Under the pieces are notes generated by a model. That model saw nothing but the letters and a program-made list of their open reading frames with translations. It was not told the origin of the DNA and made no database searches. The translations under genes were made by a program, and so were the position numbers. Positions 16,683 through 25,491 of a DNA stretch of 64,000 nt are shown piece by piece (within the stretch, counting starts at the first letter, position 1; every line of letters begins with the position of its first letter). The stretch comes from Candidatus Nitrosacidococcus tergens. GTDB lineage: Bacteria; Pseudomonadota; Gammaproteobacteria; Nitrosococcales; Nitrosococcaceae. The DNA is taken from NCBI RefSeq assembly GCF_902810445.1, contig NZ_LR778175.1:1631001-1695000 (forward strand), read 5' to 3'.

Positions 16683-17939
16683 ATGAATCTAACTGAGCTT
16701 AAAACAAAAAGTACCCCTGAAATATTAGGAATTGCCCAATCTATGGGGTTAGAGGGTATGTCTAGGTTACGCCGCCAAGATCTTATTTTCGCTTTGCTTA
16801 AAGCCCATGCTAAAAATGGAGATGATATTTACGGCAGTGGTGTGTTAGAGCTTCTTCAAGATGGGTTTGGATTTTTACGTTCATCAAGTTCTTCCTATCT
16901 TGCAGGGCCTGATGATATTTATGTTTCCCCAAGCCAAATTAGGCGATTTGGGCTTCGCACTGGTCACACTATTGAGGGAAAGATACGACCTCCAAAAGAG
17001 GGAGAACGTTATTTTGCCCTACTGAAAATCAATGACATTGATTTTGCTCCACCAGAGCAATCTCAAGATAAAATTTTATTTGAGAATCTAACTCCTCTCT
17101 TCGCTAATGAGCGATTAATACTAGAAAGAGGTAACGGTAGTACAGAAGATCTTACCCCTAGAGTAATCGATTTAATTGCACCTATTGGTAAGGGACAACG
17201 GGGATTAATTGTTTCTGCACCTAAATCTGGTAAAACAGTCATGCTGCAAAACATTGCTCAGTCCATTGCAGCAAATCACCCAGAGTGTTATATCATTGTC
17301 TTACTTATTGATGAGCGTCCAGAAGAAGTTACTGAAGTGATGCGTTCTGTAAAAGGTGAAGTAATTTCCAGTACTTTCGACGAACCTGCAAGCCGTCATG
17401 TGCAAGTCTCTGAAATGGTAATTGAAAAAGCAAAACGCCTTGTAGAGCATAAGCGAGATGTAGTAATCCTCTTAGATTCAATTACTCGATTAGCTCGTGC
17501 TTACAACACGGTGGCTCCATCCTCTGGAAAAGTGCTTACAGGTGGAGTAGATGCAAATGCTTTGCAAAGACCTAAACGCTTTTTCGGGGCTGCACGTAAT
17601 TTAGAAGAAGGAGGAAGTTTAACTATTATTGCAACTGCACTTATTGATACTGGATCACGTATGGATGATGTGATTTATGAAGAATTCAAAGGTACAGGCA
17701 ATATGGAAATTCATCTTGAAAGAAAGTTAGCAGAAAAAAGGATTTATCCTGCAATCAATATTAGCCGATCGGGTACTCGCCGAGAAGAATTGCTTACCGC
17801 ACCAGATAACCTACAAAAAACATGGATTTTGCATAAATTACTTGCCCCTATGGATGAGGCTGAAGCCATGGAATTCTTACTAAATAAATTAAAAGAAACT
17901 AAGACAAATGCATCATTCTTTGATTCCATGAAGCGTTAA
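16683..17939 (+). CDS. rho: Transcription termination factor Rho
   Basis: 418 residues, the standard short Rho. It is a hexameric RNA-dependent ATPase that ends transcription. The N-terminal domain (to about 45) is followed by the OB-fold RNA-binding domain (GSGVLELLQDGFGFLRS, DDIYVSPSQIRRFGLRTG). The ATPase comes next, with P-loop APKSGKT (179-185), LLIDERPEEVTEV, VILLDSITRLARAYN and the Q/R-loop GGVDANALQRPKRFFGAARN. The start is ATG 16683 with no good ribosome site. It is often preceded by trxA, which is absent here. miaA begins 43 bases downstream. Confidence 0.99.
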   Translation: MNLTELKTKSTPEILGIAQSMGLEGMSRLRRQDLIFALLKAHAKNGDDIYGSGVLELLQDGFGFLRSSSSSYLAGPDDIYVSPSQIRRFGLRTGHTIEGKIRPPKEGERYFALLKINDIDFAPPEQSQDKILFENLTPLFANERLILERGNGSTEDLTPRVIDLIAPIGKGQRGLIVSAPKSGKTVMLQNIAQSIAANHPECYIIVLLIDERPEEVTEVMRSVKGEVISSTFDEPASRHVQVSEMVIEKAKRLVEHKRDVVILLDSITRLARAYNTVAPSSGKVLTGGVDANALQRPKRFFGAARNLEEGGSLTIIATALIDTGSRMDDVIYEEFKGTGNMEIHLERKLAEKRIYPAINISRSGTRREELLTAPDNLQKTWILHKLLAPMDEAEAMEFLLNKLKETKTNASFFDSMKR

Positions 17940-17982
17940 AGTTGACGTTTCAGTTTCTACAATCTCAAAAGTTTAATCCATT

Positions 17983-18909
17983 GTGCCCTATCTCCCCCCT
18001 GCTATATTTCTTATGGGGCCTACAGCATCAGGAAAAACAGATCTTGCTTTAGCACTTTGTGAGTATTTACCCTGTGAGATTATTAGTGTTGATTCAGCAC
18101 AGGTTTACCGAGGAATGGATATTGGTACTGCAAAACCCAATATAGATATACGTCAAACTTACCCTCATCATCTCATTGATATTCTCGATCCCGCCCAATC
18201 TTATTCAGCAGGGCAATTTTATGAAGATGCACTTTATTTAATGAATGCAATCACTAAACGTAATCGTATTCCTTTATTGGTGGGGGGAACTATGTTGTAT
18301 TTCCATACTTTAAAATACGGAATTTCTTCTCTACCTGCTAGAGATTTGGCTATTAGGACTGAAATTGAAAGAGAAGCAGAAATAATAGGATGGAAAGCTT
18401 TACACGATCGATTAGCAATTATCGATCCCCTCTCTGCTAATCATATTAATCCTAACGATCCACAGAGAATCCAAAGAGCTTTAGAAGTTTATCGACTAAC
18501 AGGCAAACCTTTAAGTTCATTAATTAACTCTATCTATCCTAGCCTACCATACAATGTAATTAGAGTTTCAGTTTTACCAAAAGAGAGATCTCTACTTCAT
18601 CATCGTATTAAACAGCGATTTTTAGCTATGCTAAAGAAAGGATTCTTAGAGGAAGTAAAAAATTTATTTCAACGTGCTGATTTAAATATAAAACTAGCAT
18701 CTATACGTGCGGTAGGCTACCGTCAAGCTTGGTTTTATATGCAAAATAAACTCTCGCTTTCTGAAATGACCGATCAGGCAATTATTGCTACTCGGCAAAT
18801 GGCAAAGCGTCAACTAACTTGGCTTAGACGAGAAAGAGATAGCTTACAGATTTTATCTGAAGAAACTTGTGCAAAAGAACTACACCAAAAAATAAATAAG
18901 TATTTGTAA
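17983..18909 (+). CDS. miaA: MiaA, tRNA dimethylallyltransferase
   Basis: MiaA transfers the dimethylallyl group from DMAPP to A37 of tRNAs that read U-initial codons. The 308-residue protein has the P-loop GPTASGKTDLALAL (about 10-23), SVDSAQVYRGMDIGTAKP (about 38-55), PHHLIDILDP, GGTMLYF and the C-terminal RAVGYRQAW and TRQMAKRQLTWLR motifs. It begins with GTG (CCC TAT next), giving the normal N-terminus. It opens the conserved gammaproteobacterial run miaA-hfq-hflX-hflK-hflC that extends here to hisZ-purA. A gap of about 190 bases before hfq may hold an hfq promoter. Confidence 0.98.
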   Translation: MPYLPPAIFLMGPTASGKTDLALALCEYLPCEIISVDSAQVYRGMDIGTAKPNIDIRQTYPHHLIDILDPAQSYSAGQFYEDALYLMNAITKRNRIPLLVGGTMLYFHTLKYGISSLPARDLAIRTEIEREAEIIGWKALHDRLAIIDPLSANHINPNDPQRIQRALEVYRLTGKPLSSLINSIYPSLPYNVIRVSVLPKERSLLHHRIKQRFLAMLKKGFLEEVKNLFQRADLNIKLASIRAVGYRQAWFYMQNKLSLSEMTDQAIIATRQMAKRQLTWLRRERDSLQILSEETCAKELHQKINKYL

Positions 18910-19103
18910 TACACATATACTATAATTTAGGTATAGTATATAAGGCTACAGACCTATATTTTAGGCACTGTAATAGAGGTATTAATATAATTAACGAGTT
19001 GGTAAAAGTATAGTTCTTTACAAAGAACTAGAAGGCTATTAATAGGTCTTAATCTCTACCTATCGTTAAAAACAAAAAATTTATGGGGGAGAAAGAAAGA
19101 CTC

Positions 19104-19379
19104 ATGTCGCGCTGGCAATCACTACAAGATCCTTTTCTTAATATTTTACGTAAGGAGAGAGTTTCTGTATCTATTTATTTAGTCAATGGTATTAAGCTAC
19201 AGGGACAAGTTGAATCTTTTGATCAGTTTGTTATTTTATTAAAAAATACAGTAAGCCAAATGGTATATAAGCATGCTATATCAACGATTGTTCCTGCACG
19301 TAATGTTAAATTACCTGCTAATGAGCTAGGTAATATTGATCAAAACACTGAAAAATCACTACCTAATGATGATGAATAA
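19104..19379 (+). CDS. hfq: Hfq RNA chaperone
   Basis: 91 residues. Hfq is a hexameric Sm-like ring that pairs small RNAs with messenger RNAs. Sm1 and Sm2 are intact: QSLQDPFLNILRKERVSVS, IYLVNGIKLQGQVESFDQF, and YKHAIS (the RNA-rim motif). The C-terminal tail is short and acidic. An ATG at 19083 would add seven residues (MGEKERL), but that stretch contains the purine-rich ribosome site GGGGGAGAAAGAAAG. Starting at 19104 gives MSRWQSLQDPFLN, matching the E. coli N-terminus in length, so 19104 is preferred. It lies between miaA and hflX as expected. Confidence 0.97.
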   Translation: MSRWQSLQDPFLNILRKERVSVSIYLVNGIKLQGQVESFDQFVILLKNTVSQMVYKHAISTIVPARNVKLPANELGNIDQNTEKSLPNDDE

Positions 19380-19400
19380 ATAGTCAATTAATGTAATAGT

Positions 19401-20552
19401 GTGGAGTACACTAATAATCAGCCCTATTTTTATAGGGCTATTTTAGTAGAGGTTGTTTTTTATAGAACAACAGGCGATCAAAAGCAAATAGAACTTATAT
19501 CACTTGTCCGCTCTGCAGATATACAAGTATTAGAGGTGCTAGTCAGTAAGAGAGCAACACCTCATCCAAAGTATTTTATTGGTAGCGGAAAATTAGATGA
19601 AATCTATCATAAAACCCGCACCCAAGAAGCTAACTTAGTTATCTTTAATCAAAATTTAACGCCAAGCCAAGAGCGTAACTTAGCAAAATTTCTACAATGT
19701 GAGGTTTTGGATCGAACTGAGCTTATTCTACATATTTTTGCTCAAAGAGCACGATCTTATGAAGGAAAATTGCAAGTAGAGCTTGCTCAGTTACAACATT
19801 TATCTACCCGATTAGTACGAGGATGGACGCACTTAGAGCGACAGAAGGGTGGTATTGGGTTACGAGGACCTGGAGAAACCCAATTAGAGACAGATCGCCG
19901 CTTAATTGGTAATCGAATTAAGCAATTACGTAAATGCTTAGAGCGAGTGCGCAAACAACGTAGTCAAAGTCGATATGCACGGCATAAAGCAAGAGTTGTT
20001 ACTGTTTCTCTAGTAGGATATACAAATGCGGGTAAATCCACTTTATTTAATTGCTTAACTAAGTCACAAGTTTTTGCGGATAATAAATTATTCGCAACTC
20101 TAGATCCTACTTTAAGAAAATTTCAACTAGAGGCTAATACTTCTTTAGTATTAGCAGATACTGTTGGATTTATCCGTGATTTACCCCATAGCCTTATTGA
20201 TGCTTTCTATGCAACTCTAGAGGAAATTAAAGAATCTGCACTGCTACTTCATATTATCGATTACTCTTCTGAAGATAGAAAGGATTTAGTGGATCAAGTC
20301 AATAAAGTACTCTCTGAAATTGGTGCAGACGATATACCTCGTATTGAAGTCTATAACAAGATTGATCAAATTGCTGATATAAAACCAAAAATAGAAAGAA
20401 ATGAAGCAGGAAATATTAATAAAGTATGGCTTTCTGCCCTTCAATATAAGAGTTTAGCTTTACTAAAACAGGTACTAATAGAGTTTTTTAAAGTGGGTAA
20501 AAGTATAGAAAATGGTAATGTGGATTTGCCAGTTAGAACTATATCCTTGTAA
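19401..20552 (+). CDS. hflX: GTPase HflX
   Basis: 383 residues of a ribosome-associated GTPase that splits stalled or stressed 70S ribosomes. The N-terminal HflX domain (KRATPHPKYFIGSGK, LEVELAQL-type LQVELAQLQHLSTRLVRGW) and the glycine-rich loop GGIGLRGPGETQLETDRR are present. The G domain has G1 GYTNAGKSTLFN (about 204-215), DPTLRK switch, G3 ADTVGFIRDLP and G4 YNKIDQ. It is somewhat shorter at the C-terminus than E. coli HflX (426). The start is GTG GAG TAC, 21 bases after hfq, with no separate ribosome site; the N-terminal length matches relatives. Confidence 0.96.
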   Translation: MEYTNNQPYFYRAILVEVVFYRTTGDQKQIELISLVRSADIQVLEVLVSKRATPHPKYFIGSGKLDEIYHKTRTQEANLVIFNQNLTPSQERNLAKFLQCEVLDRTELILHIFAQRARSYEGKLQVELAQLQHLSTRLVRGWTHLERQKGGIGLRGPGETQLETDRRLIGNRIKQLRKCLERVRKQRSQSRYARHKARVVTVSLVGYTNAGKSTLFNCLTKSQVFADNKLFATLDPTLRKFQLEANTSLVLADTVGFIRDLPHSLIDAFYATLEEIKESALLLHIIDYSSEDRKDLVDQVNKVLSEIGADDIPRIEVYNKIDQIADIKPKIERNEAGNINKVWLSALQYKSLALLKQVLIEFFKVGKSIENGNVDLPVRTISL

Positions 20553-20677
20553 AATGGTAGAGTAGTAAGTTTTAATTAAGTAGCATTAAATTTAAATGGG
20601 CTGGTTTATAGTATGCTAGTAATGCATGTTATAAACGCATATTTTGTAATCGAATCGACATTGGAGTACCTAGACTG

Positions 20678-21883
20678 ATGGCTTGGAATGAGCCTAATGG
20701 AAACAAAGATAATGATTCTTGGAATAAAAATGGTGATCAACAAGGGCCACCAGATCTAGATGAAATTATCCATAACCTCAAAACTAAACTAAATAAATTC
20801 TTTGGTAATAAAAATGGAGGAGGACCAAGTTTTTTAGAGCAAGGACCGAGTAGTAGAGGTCTTGTTTTATTAGCACTTATTGCTATAGCTGGCTGGGTAG
20901 GCTCAGGTATTTATATTGTTAAACCTGCAGAGCGAGGAGTAGTGCTTCGATTTGGTAAATATACAACTACGGTTGATTCAGGACCACATTGGCATATTCC
21001 CTATCCTATTGAGAAAGTAGAATTAATAGATGTAGCACAAATTAGAAGCTATGAAATTGGTTATCGATCTACGGGTAGAGGACAGTCTGGATCTCCTGTG
21101 CCTAGTGAATCCTTAATGCTCACGCAGGATGAAAACATAGTAGATGTACGTATTGCAGTTCAGTATAGAATTAAAGATGCAGCTCATTATTTGTTTAATG
21201 TACGTCATGCAGATATTAATTTACGGCAAGTACTTGAAAGTGCATTAAGAGAAGTAGTAGGTAAAAATACTATGGATTTTGTGCTTACAGAAGGACGTAG
21301 TGAGACGATGATCCAAACTCAAACCCTAGCCCAAGAAGTTTTAGATCAGTATAAGGCAGGAATGCTTGTCACTAGCGTAAACATGCAAGATGCTCAACCA
21401 CCAGAGCAGGTACAAGAAGCTTTTGCTGATGCTATTAAAGCTAGGGAGGATGAGCAAAGACTTCGTAACGAAGCTGAAGCCTATGCAAATGACATTATTC
21501 CTAAAGCACGAGGTGCGGCTTTTCGTAAGATTAGAGAAGCAGAAGCTTATAAGAGCCAAGTGATTGCCCATGCTCAAGGTGAGACTGCAAAATTTTCTCA
21601 GATTCTTGAAGAATACTTAGTAGCCCCAGAAATTACTGAAAAACGTCTTTATCTTGAGGCTATGGAATCAGTAATGAAAGGAAGCCGTAAAGTACTTGTT
21701 GATGTACCTGGAAGTACTAATGTATTTTATCTACCTCTTGGAAATAATGAGAGTGAGGAGAGTAATAAAACGAGACGTACAATCTCCTTAGATCAATTAC
21801 CTGCTATTATCCGAGGTAAAAATATGAACCAACAAGATCATAGTCTACAAGACAATAATAGCCGAAATCGGAGGACGCGTTAG
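20678..21883 (+). CDS. hflK: HflK, FtsH-regulating SPFH protein
   Basis: 401 residues. HflK and HflC form the periplasmic-side complex that surrounds and modulates the FtsH protease. A Gly/Asn-rich cytosolic N-terminus (MAWNEPNGNKDNDSWNKNGD) is characteristic, followed by one membrane helix (LVLLALIAIAGWVGSGIYIV, about 62-81) and the SPFH/band 7 domain (VLRFGKYTTTVDSGPHWHIP, LTQDENIVDVRIAVQYRIKD). A helical EAEAYANDII-type repeat region and a variable polar tail end the protein. hflC begins two bases after the stop. A TTGGAG about 12 bases before the ATG is a usable ribosome site. Confidence 0.97.
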   Translation: MAWNEPNGNKDNDSWNKNGDQQGPPDLDEIIHNLKTKLNKFFGNKNGGGPSFLEQGPSSRGLVLLALIAIAGWVGSGIYIVKPAERGVVLRFGKYTTTVDSGPHWHIPYPIEKVELIDVAQIRSYEIGYRSTGRGQSGSPVPSESLMLTQDENIVDVRIAVQYRIKDAAHYLFNVRHADINLRQVLESALREVVGKNTMDFVLTEGRSETMIQTQTLAQEVLDQYKAGMLVTSVNMQDAQPPEQVQEAFADAIKAREDEQRLRNEAEAYANDIIPKARGAAFRKIREAEAYKSQVIAHAQGETAKFSQILEEYLVAPEITEKRLYLEAMESVMKGSRKVLVDVPGSTNVFYLPLGNNESEESNKTRRTISLDQLPAIIRGKNMNQQDHSLQDNNSRNRRTR

Positions 21884-21885
21884 TA

Positions 21886-22812
21886 ATGGGTAAAAATTTT
21901 AGCGTCTTATTTGGGAGCATTGCCTTACTTATTATTATAGGATCTCAAAGCGTTTTTACTGTTGATGAAAGAGAGAGAGCTATTTTACTCAGATTAGGAA
22001 GAATTGAAAGGGTAGATTTTGAGCCTGGAATCCATTTTAAGATTCCATTTTTCAACTCAGTAAAAAAATTTGATGGTCGTACCTTATCCCTTGATGTAGA
22101 ATCTGAGCGCTATCTTACGATCGAGAAGAAAAATGTTATTGTCGATTCTTTCATTATGTGGCGAATTAGCGATGTAGCTCAATACTATCGCTCGATGGCT
22201 GGTACTGAGTCTAATGCAGATTTACGTTTATCTCAAATTATTAAAGATGGATTACGTAGTGAGTTTGGGAGACGTTCTATTCAAGAAGTAGTTTCAGGTG
22301 AACGAACACTTATTATGAAAACTATGGCTCGCCGAGCAAACGAGCAGGCTAAAGAATTTGGTATTACTATTGTAGATGTACGTCTTAAACGAATTGATTT
22401 ACCAAAAGATGTAAGTAGTTCCGTATATGCTCGTATGGAAGCCGAGCGCGAGAGAGTAGCGGCTGAACTAAGATCTCAAGGGGTAGAAACCTCTGAGCGA
22501 ATTCGATCAGAAGCCGATCGTCAGCGCACTATCATTTTAGCTGATGCTCAAAAAGAAGCAGATACTATTCGTGGTGCAGGTGATGCAGCAACTACTAAAA
22601 TTTATGGAGATACCTTTAATAAGGATCCAAATTTCTACGCCCTGTATCGTAGTTTAAGCGCATATCGTAATATTTTCCCACAGGAAGGTGATAATATCCT
22701 TCTTTTAGAGCCTAAAGGAGAATTTTTCAGTTTTTTTAATTCTAAATCAGCTACTTCTTCTCTAACAACTCATTCCATACAATCTCAAACTAATTCTGAT
22801 CCTACTCAGTAA
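21886..22812 (+). CDS. hflC: HflC, FtsH-regulating SPFH protein
   Basis: 308 residues: one N-terminal membrane anchor (about 5-23, FSVLFGSIALLIIIGSQSVF) then a band 7/SPFH domain (VDERERAILLRLGRIERVDF, EPGIHFKIPFFNSVKKFDGR, MARRANEQAKEFGITIVDVR) and the RMEAERERVAAELRSQG helical stalk. It partners HflK in controlling FtsH. The GGAGGA lying inside the end of hflK is its ribosome site, so the two are translationally linked. A strong intrinsic terminator follows the stop, ending this transcription unit before hisZ. Confidence 0.98.
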   Translation: MGKNFSVLFGSIALLIIIGSQSVFTVDERERAILLRLGRIERVDFEPGIHFKIPFFNSVKKFDGRTLSLDVESERYLTIEKKNVIVDSFIMWRISDVAQYYRSMAGTESNADLRLSQIIKDGLRSEFGRRSIQEVVSGERTLIMKTMARRANEQAKEFGITIVDVRLKRIDLPKDVSSSVYARMEAERERVAAELRSQGVETSERIRSEADRQRTIILADAQKEADTIRGAGDAATTKIYGDTFNKDPNFYALYRSLSAYRNIFPQEGDNILLLEPKGEFFSFFNSKSATSSLTTHSIQSQTNSDPTQ

Positions 22813-22817
22813 TATTC

Positions 22818-22844
22818 AAAAGGGGGGTTATCCCCCCTTTTTTT
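22818..22844 (+). terminator. Intrinsic terminator after hflC
   Basis: AAAGGGGGG-TTAT-CCCCCC followed by a run of seven T: a perfect GC stem with a four-base loop and a T-tract directly after the hflC stop. It separates hflC from hisZ-purA, so the latter pair should have its own promoter in the short gap before 22886. Confidence 0.9.
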
Positions 22845-22885
22845 AGATCTTAGAATAAAAAATAAGCTAAAGTTTAATCTATAAG

Positions 22886-24055
22886 ATGCCGATTACTGAA
22901 CGCTGGCTTTTGCCAGAAGGTGTGGATGAAATTTTACCAGAAGAAGCGGAAGATATAGAATCTGCTCGCCGAAACCTGATAGATTTATTTTATTCTTGGG
23001 GTTATGAGTTAGTTATCCCTCCGCTTATTGAATACCTAGAATCTCTTTTCACAGGTACAGGTACTGATTTAGAGTTGCAAACTTTTAAGCTTACAGATCA
23101 GCTCACTGGACGTTTAATGGGGATTCGTGCCGACATAACACCGCAGGTAGCTAGAATTTCTGCTCACCGCCTTAAAAGAAAAGGAGTAACCCGTTTGTGT
23201 TATATAGGTAGTGTATTGCATACTCTACCAAAGAATTTAGGCGGTACTCGTAACCCTATTCAAGTAGGTGCAGAACTCTATGGGCATGAAGGTATAGAAA
23301 GCGATATAGAGATTATACGACTTGCAGTAGAATCTCTATTTCAATCTGGGGTAGGAAAAATCTATTTAGACTTAGGTCATGTAGGAATATTCCAAAATAT
23401 TATTTCTCAAGCACGGCTTTCAAAAGCACAAGAATATATATTGCTTGATATGGTACAACGCAAAGCACAAGATGAAATTGAAAATGTATTGATAGAATAC
23501 CAAGTTGACCCTAAATATTCTGAAATGCTTATGGCATTAATACATCTCCATGGAGGAGAAGAGATTATGAAGGAAGCAGAACAATATCTAATAGATAATG
23601 AAGCAATAGATGCATTAACTACCTTAAAGAAAACTGCAAGTGCTATCCAAAGGTATTTCCCTTCATTGCCTATTCATTTTGATTTAGCTGAGCTACGGGG
23701 TTATCATTATCATACAGGACTTGTTTTTTCTGTTTATACCCCTAAGTATGGTCAAGCAATTGTTCAAGGTGGACGTTATGACGGAATTGGGCAAGATTTC
23801 GGATATGCACAACCAGCAACTGGGTTTAGCATAGATTTAAAAAAAATTATTACCCCTCGTTCGAAATCTTATCATAGGATTTATGCATGCTGGATTGAGG
23901 ATGCTAAGTTTGAGAAAGAAGTGCTGCGTTTACGTCAGCAAGGAGAAAAGGTAGTCTATGGATTTTCAGATACTAAAGAGGACTATGAAACACTAGGATG
24001 TAATCGTCGATTAGTATTAGAAGATGGACAATGGAAAGTGATAAGGATTAAGTAA
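22886..24055 (+). CDS. hisZ: HisZ, ATP phosphoribosyltransferase regulatory subunit
   Basis: 389 residues, a catalytically inactive histidyl-tRNA synthetase paralogue that complexes with the short HisG to make the first enzyme of histidine synthesis. Class II synthetase motifs are seen: ERWLLPEGVDEILPEEAEDI, motif 2-like TRLCYIGSVLHTLP, and LAELRGYHYHTGLVFSVYTP plus GGRYDGIGQDFG (about 305-316). The genome should therefore carry the short form of hisG elsewhere. It abuts purA exactly (TAA then GTG), a pairing found in many beta- and gammaproteobacteria, although the two pathways differ. Confidence 0.95.
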   Translation: MPITERWLLPEGVDEILPEEAEDIESARRNLIDLFYSWGYELVIPPLIEYLESLFTGTGTDLELQTFKLTDQLTGRLMGIRADITPQVARISAHRLKRKGVTRLCYIGSVLHTLPKNLGGTRNPIQVGAELYGHEGIESDIEIIRLAVESLFQSGVGKIYLDLGHVGIFQNIISQARLSKAQEYILLDMVQRKAQDEIENVLIEYQVDPKYSEMLMALIHLHGGEEIMKEAEQYLIDNEAIDALTTLKKTASAIQRYFPSLPIHFDLAELRGYHYHTGLVFSVYTPKYGQAIVQGGRYDGIGQDFGYAQPATGFSIDLKKIITPRSKSYHRIYACWIEDAKFEKEVLRLRQQGEKVVYGFSDTKEDYETLGCNRRLVLEDGQWKVIRIK

Positions 24056-25345
24056 GTGGCTAAAAATATAGTAATTATAGGTAGTCAATGGGGTGATGAA
24101 GGAAAGGGAAAAATTGTTGATCTGCTTACTCATCATGTTGATGCTGTTGTTCGTTTCCAAGGAGGGCACAATGCAGGCCACACCTTAGTTACTAAAGCTA
24201 ATCAAAAAATAGTTCTTCATTTAATTCCTTCAGGTATATTACATGAGCATGTATTGTGCATGATAGGAAATGGGGTTGTATTGTCCCCTGTTGCCTTTAT
24301 GAAAGAAGCAGAAATGCTTAAGCAGCAAGGCATTATGTTATACAATCGACTTAAAATCAGCCCAATGAGCCCGCTTATTCTGCCGCACCATATTGCATTA
24401 GATCATGCAAGAGAGAAAACCCAAGGTAGACAAATTGGTACTACAGGATGTGGGATAGGACCAGCTTATGAAGATAAAATTGCAAGGCGAGCTTTACGAG
24501 TCAGTGATTTATTAAATGAAGAGAATTTCACGACAAATTTGGCTGAAATTATAGATTACCATAATTTTATTCTAGAGAAGTATTACCAAACTCAACCTGT
24601 TGACTATAAACAAACTCTAGATCAAGCTTTTTCTTTTAAAGAAAAATTCAAATCTCTAATAGCTGATATTCCTGCTTTACTTACACAATTACGATTAAAA
24701 GGGAAAAATGTTTTATTTGAAGGGGCTCAAGGCACTTTTCTCGATATAGATCATGGTACCTACCCTTTTGTAACTTCTTCTAATACTACCGCAGGAGCAG
24801 CTGCAACTGGAAGCGGTATTGGTCCTAGAAATTTAGATCACATTATTGGGATTACTAAAGCCTATACGACACGAGTAGGTAATGGGCCTTTCCCCACCGA
24901 GCTTAACGATGATATTGGTGAGCATTTAGCTAAAGTAGGATATGAATTTGGATCAACCACTAATCGTCCTCGCCGTTGTGGTTGGTTAGATTTAGTTGCA
25001 CTAAAACGCTCAATTATTATTAACAGCATTTCTAGCCTCTGTGTAACTAAATTAGATGTACTAGACGGTATAGAAAAATTATATATTTGTACTGCTTATC
25101 GCTATAATAATCAATATTATGAAGTTCCTCCAGATACTGAAATTCTAGCTCACTGCGATCCAGTTTATATAGAATTACCAGGTTGGAGTGAATCTACAGT
25201 CGGTTTAACTGACTATACACAGCTTCCTAAAAATGCACATAATTATCTTAATAAAATAGAAGAGCTAACAGAAACTCCTATAGGAATTATTTCTACTGGT
25301 CCAGAGCGAGAGCAAACAATCATTCTAAATAACCCCTTTGAGTAA
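24056..25345 (+). CDS. purA: Adenylosuccinate synthetase
   Basis: 429 residues. PurA joins IMP and aspartate with GTP to make adenylosuccinate, the first step from IMP to AMP. It has the P-loop GSQWGDEGKGKIVDLL (about 9-24), QGGHNAGHTLV, the GTTGCGIGPAYEDK loop, FEGAQGTFLDIDHGTYPFVT and GRCGWLD-type RRCGWLDLVALK. The start is GTG immediately after the hisZ stop, so it depends on hisZ translation. guaB and guaA, the other branch from IMP, are also in this window on the opposite strand. The 4.5S RNA gene follows after 14 bases. Confidence 0.98.
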   Translation: MAKNIVIIGSQWGDEGKGKIVDLLTHHVDAVVRFQGGHNAGHTLVTKANQKIVLHLIPSGILHEHVLCMIGNGVVLSPVAFMKEAEMLKQQGIMLYNRLKISPMSPLILPHHIALDHAREKTQGRQIGTTGCGIGPAYEDKIARRALRVSDLLNEENFTTNLAEIIDYHNFILEKYYQTQPVDYKQTLDQAFSFKEKFKSLIADIPALLTQLRLKGKNVLFEGAQGTFLDIDHGTYPFVTSSNTTAGAAATGSGIGPRNLDHIIGITKAYTTRVGNGPFPTELNDDIGEHLAKVGYEFGSTTNRPRRCGWLDLVALKRSIIINSISSLCVTKLDVLDGIEKLYICTAYRYNNQYYEVPPDTEILAHCDPVYIELPGWSESTVGLTDYTQLPKNAHNYLNKIEELTETPIGIISTGPEREQTIILNNPFE

Positions 25346-25359
25346 ACTAATAGTTTAAT

Positions 25360-25472
25360 GGTAGCCTGCACTGGTTCTCTCGCAATGATATATTGTAAAC
25401 CCCGTCAGGCCTGGAAAGGAGCAGCGGCAGCAGTATTTTCATGTGCCGAGATACGGCTAGTTGTAGGCTACC
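25360..25472 (+). ncRNA. ffs: 4.5S signal recognition particle RNA
   Basis: About 113 bases. The ends pair (GGTAGCCT with AGGCTACC). The core carries the universally conserved SRP domain IV: CCCCGTCAGGCCTGGAAAGGAGCAGCGGCAG region with the GGAA tetraloop and the asymmetric A/C-rich loops that bind Ffh. The arm sequence CTGGTTCTCTCGCAA matches the E. coli ffs arm closely. It sits just upstream of dnaX, a familiar gammaproteobacterial location. A longer dnaX frame opening at 25441 overlaps it and should not be used. Confidence 0.96.
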
Positions 25473-25491
25473 ACCTTATTTTTATAAACTA

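Noticed and set aside
25441..25491. Longer N-terminus for dnaX beginning at an upstream ATG
   Set aside because: It lies within the 3' half of the 4.5S RNA gene, and the family N-terminus MSYCALARKWRP begins at 25492.
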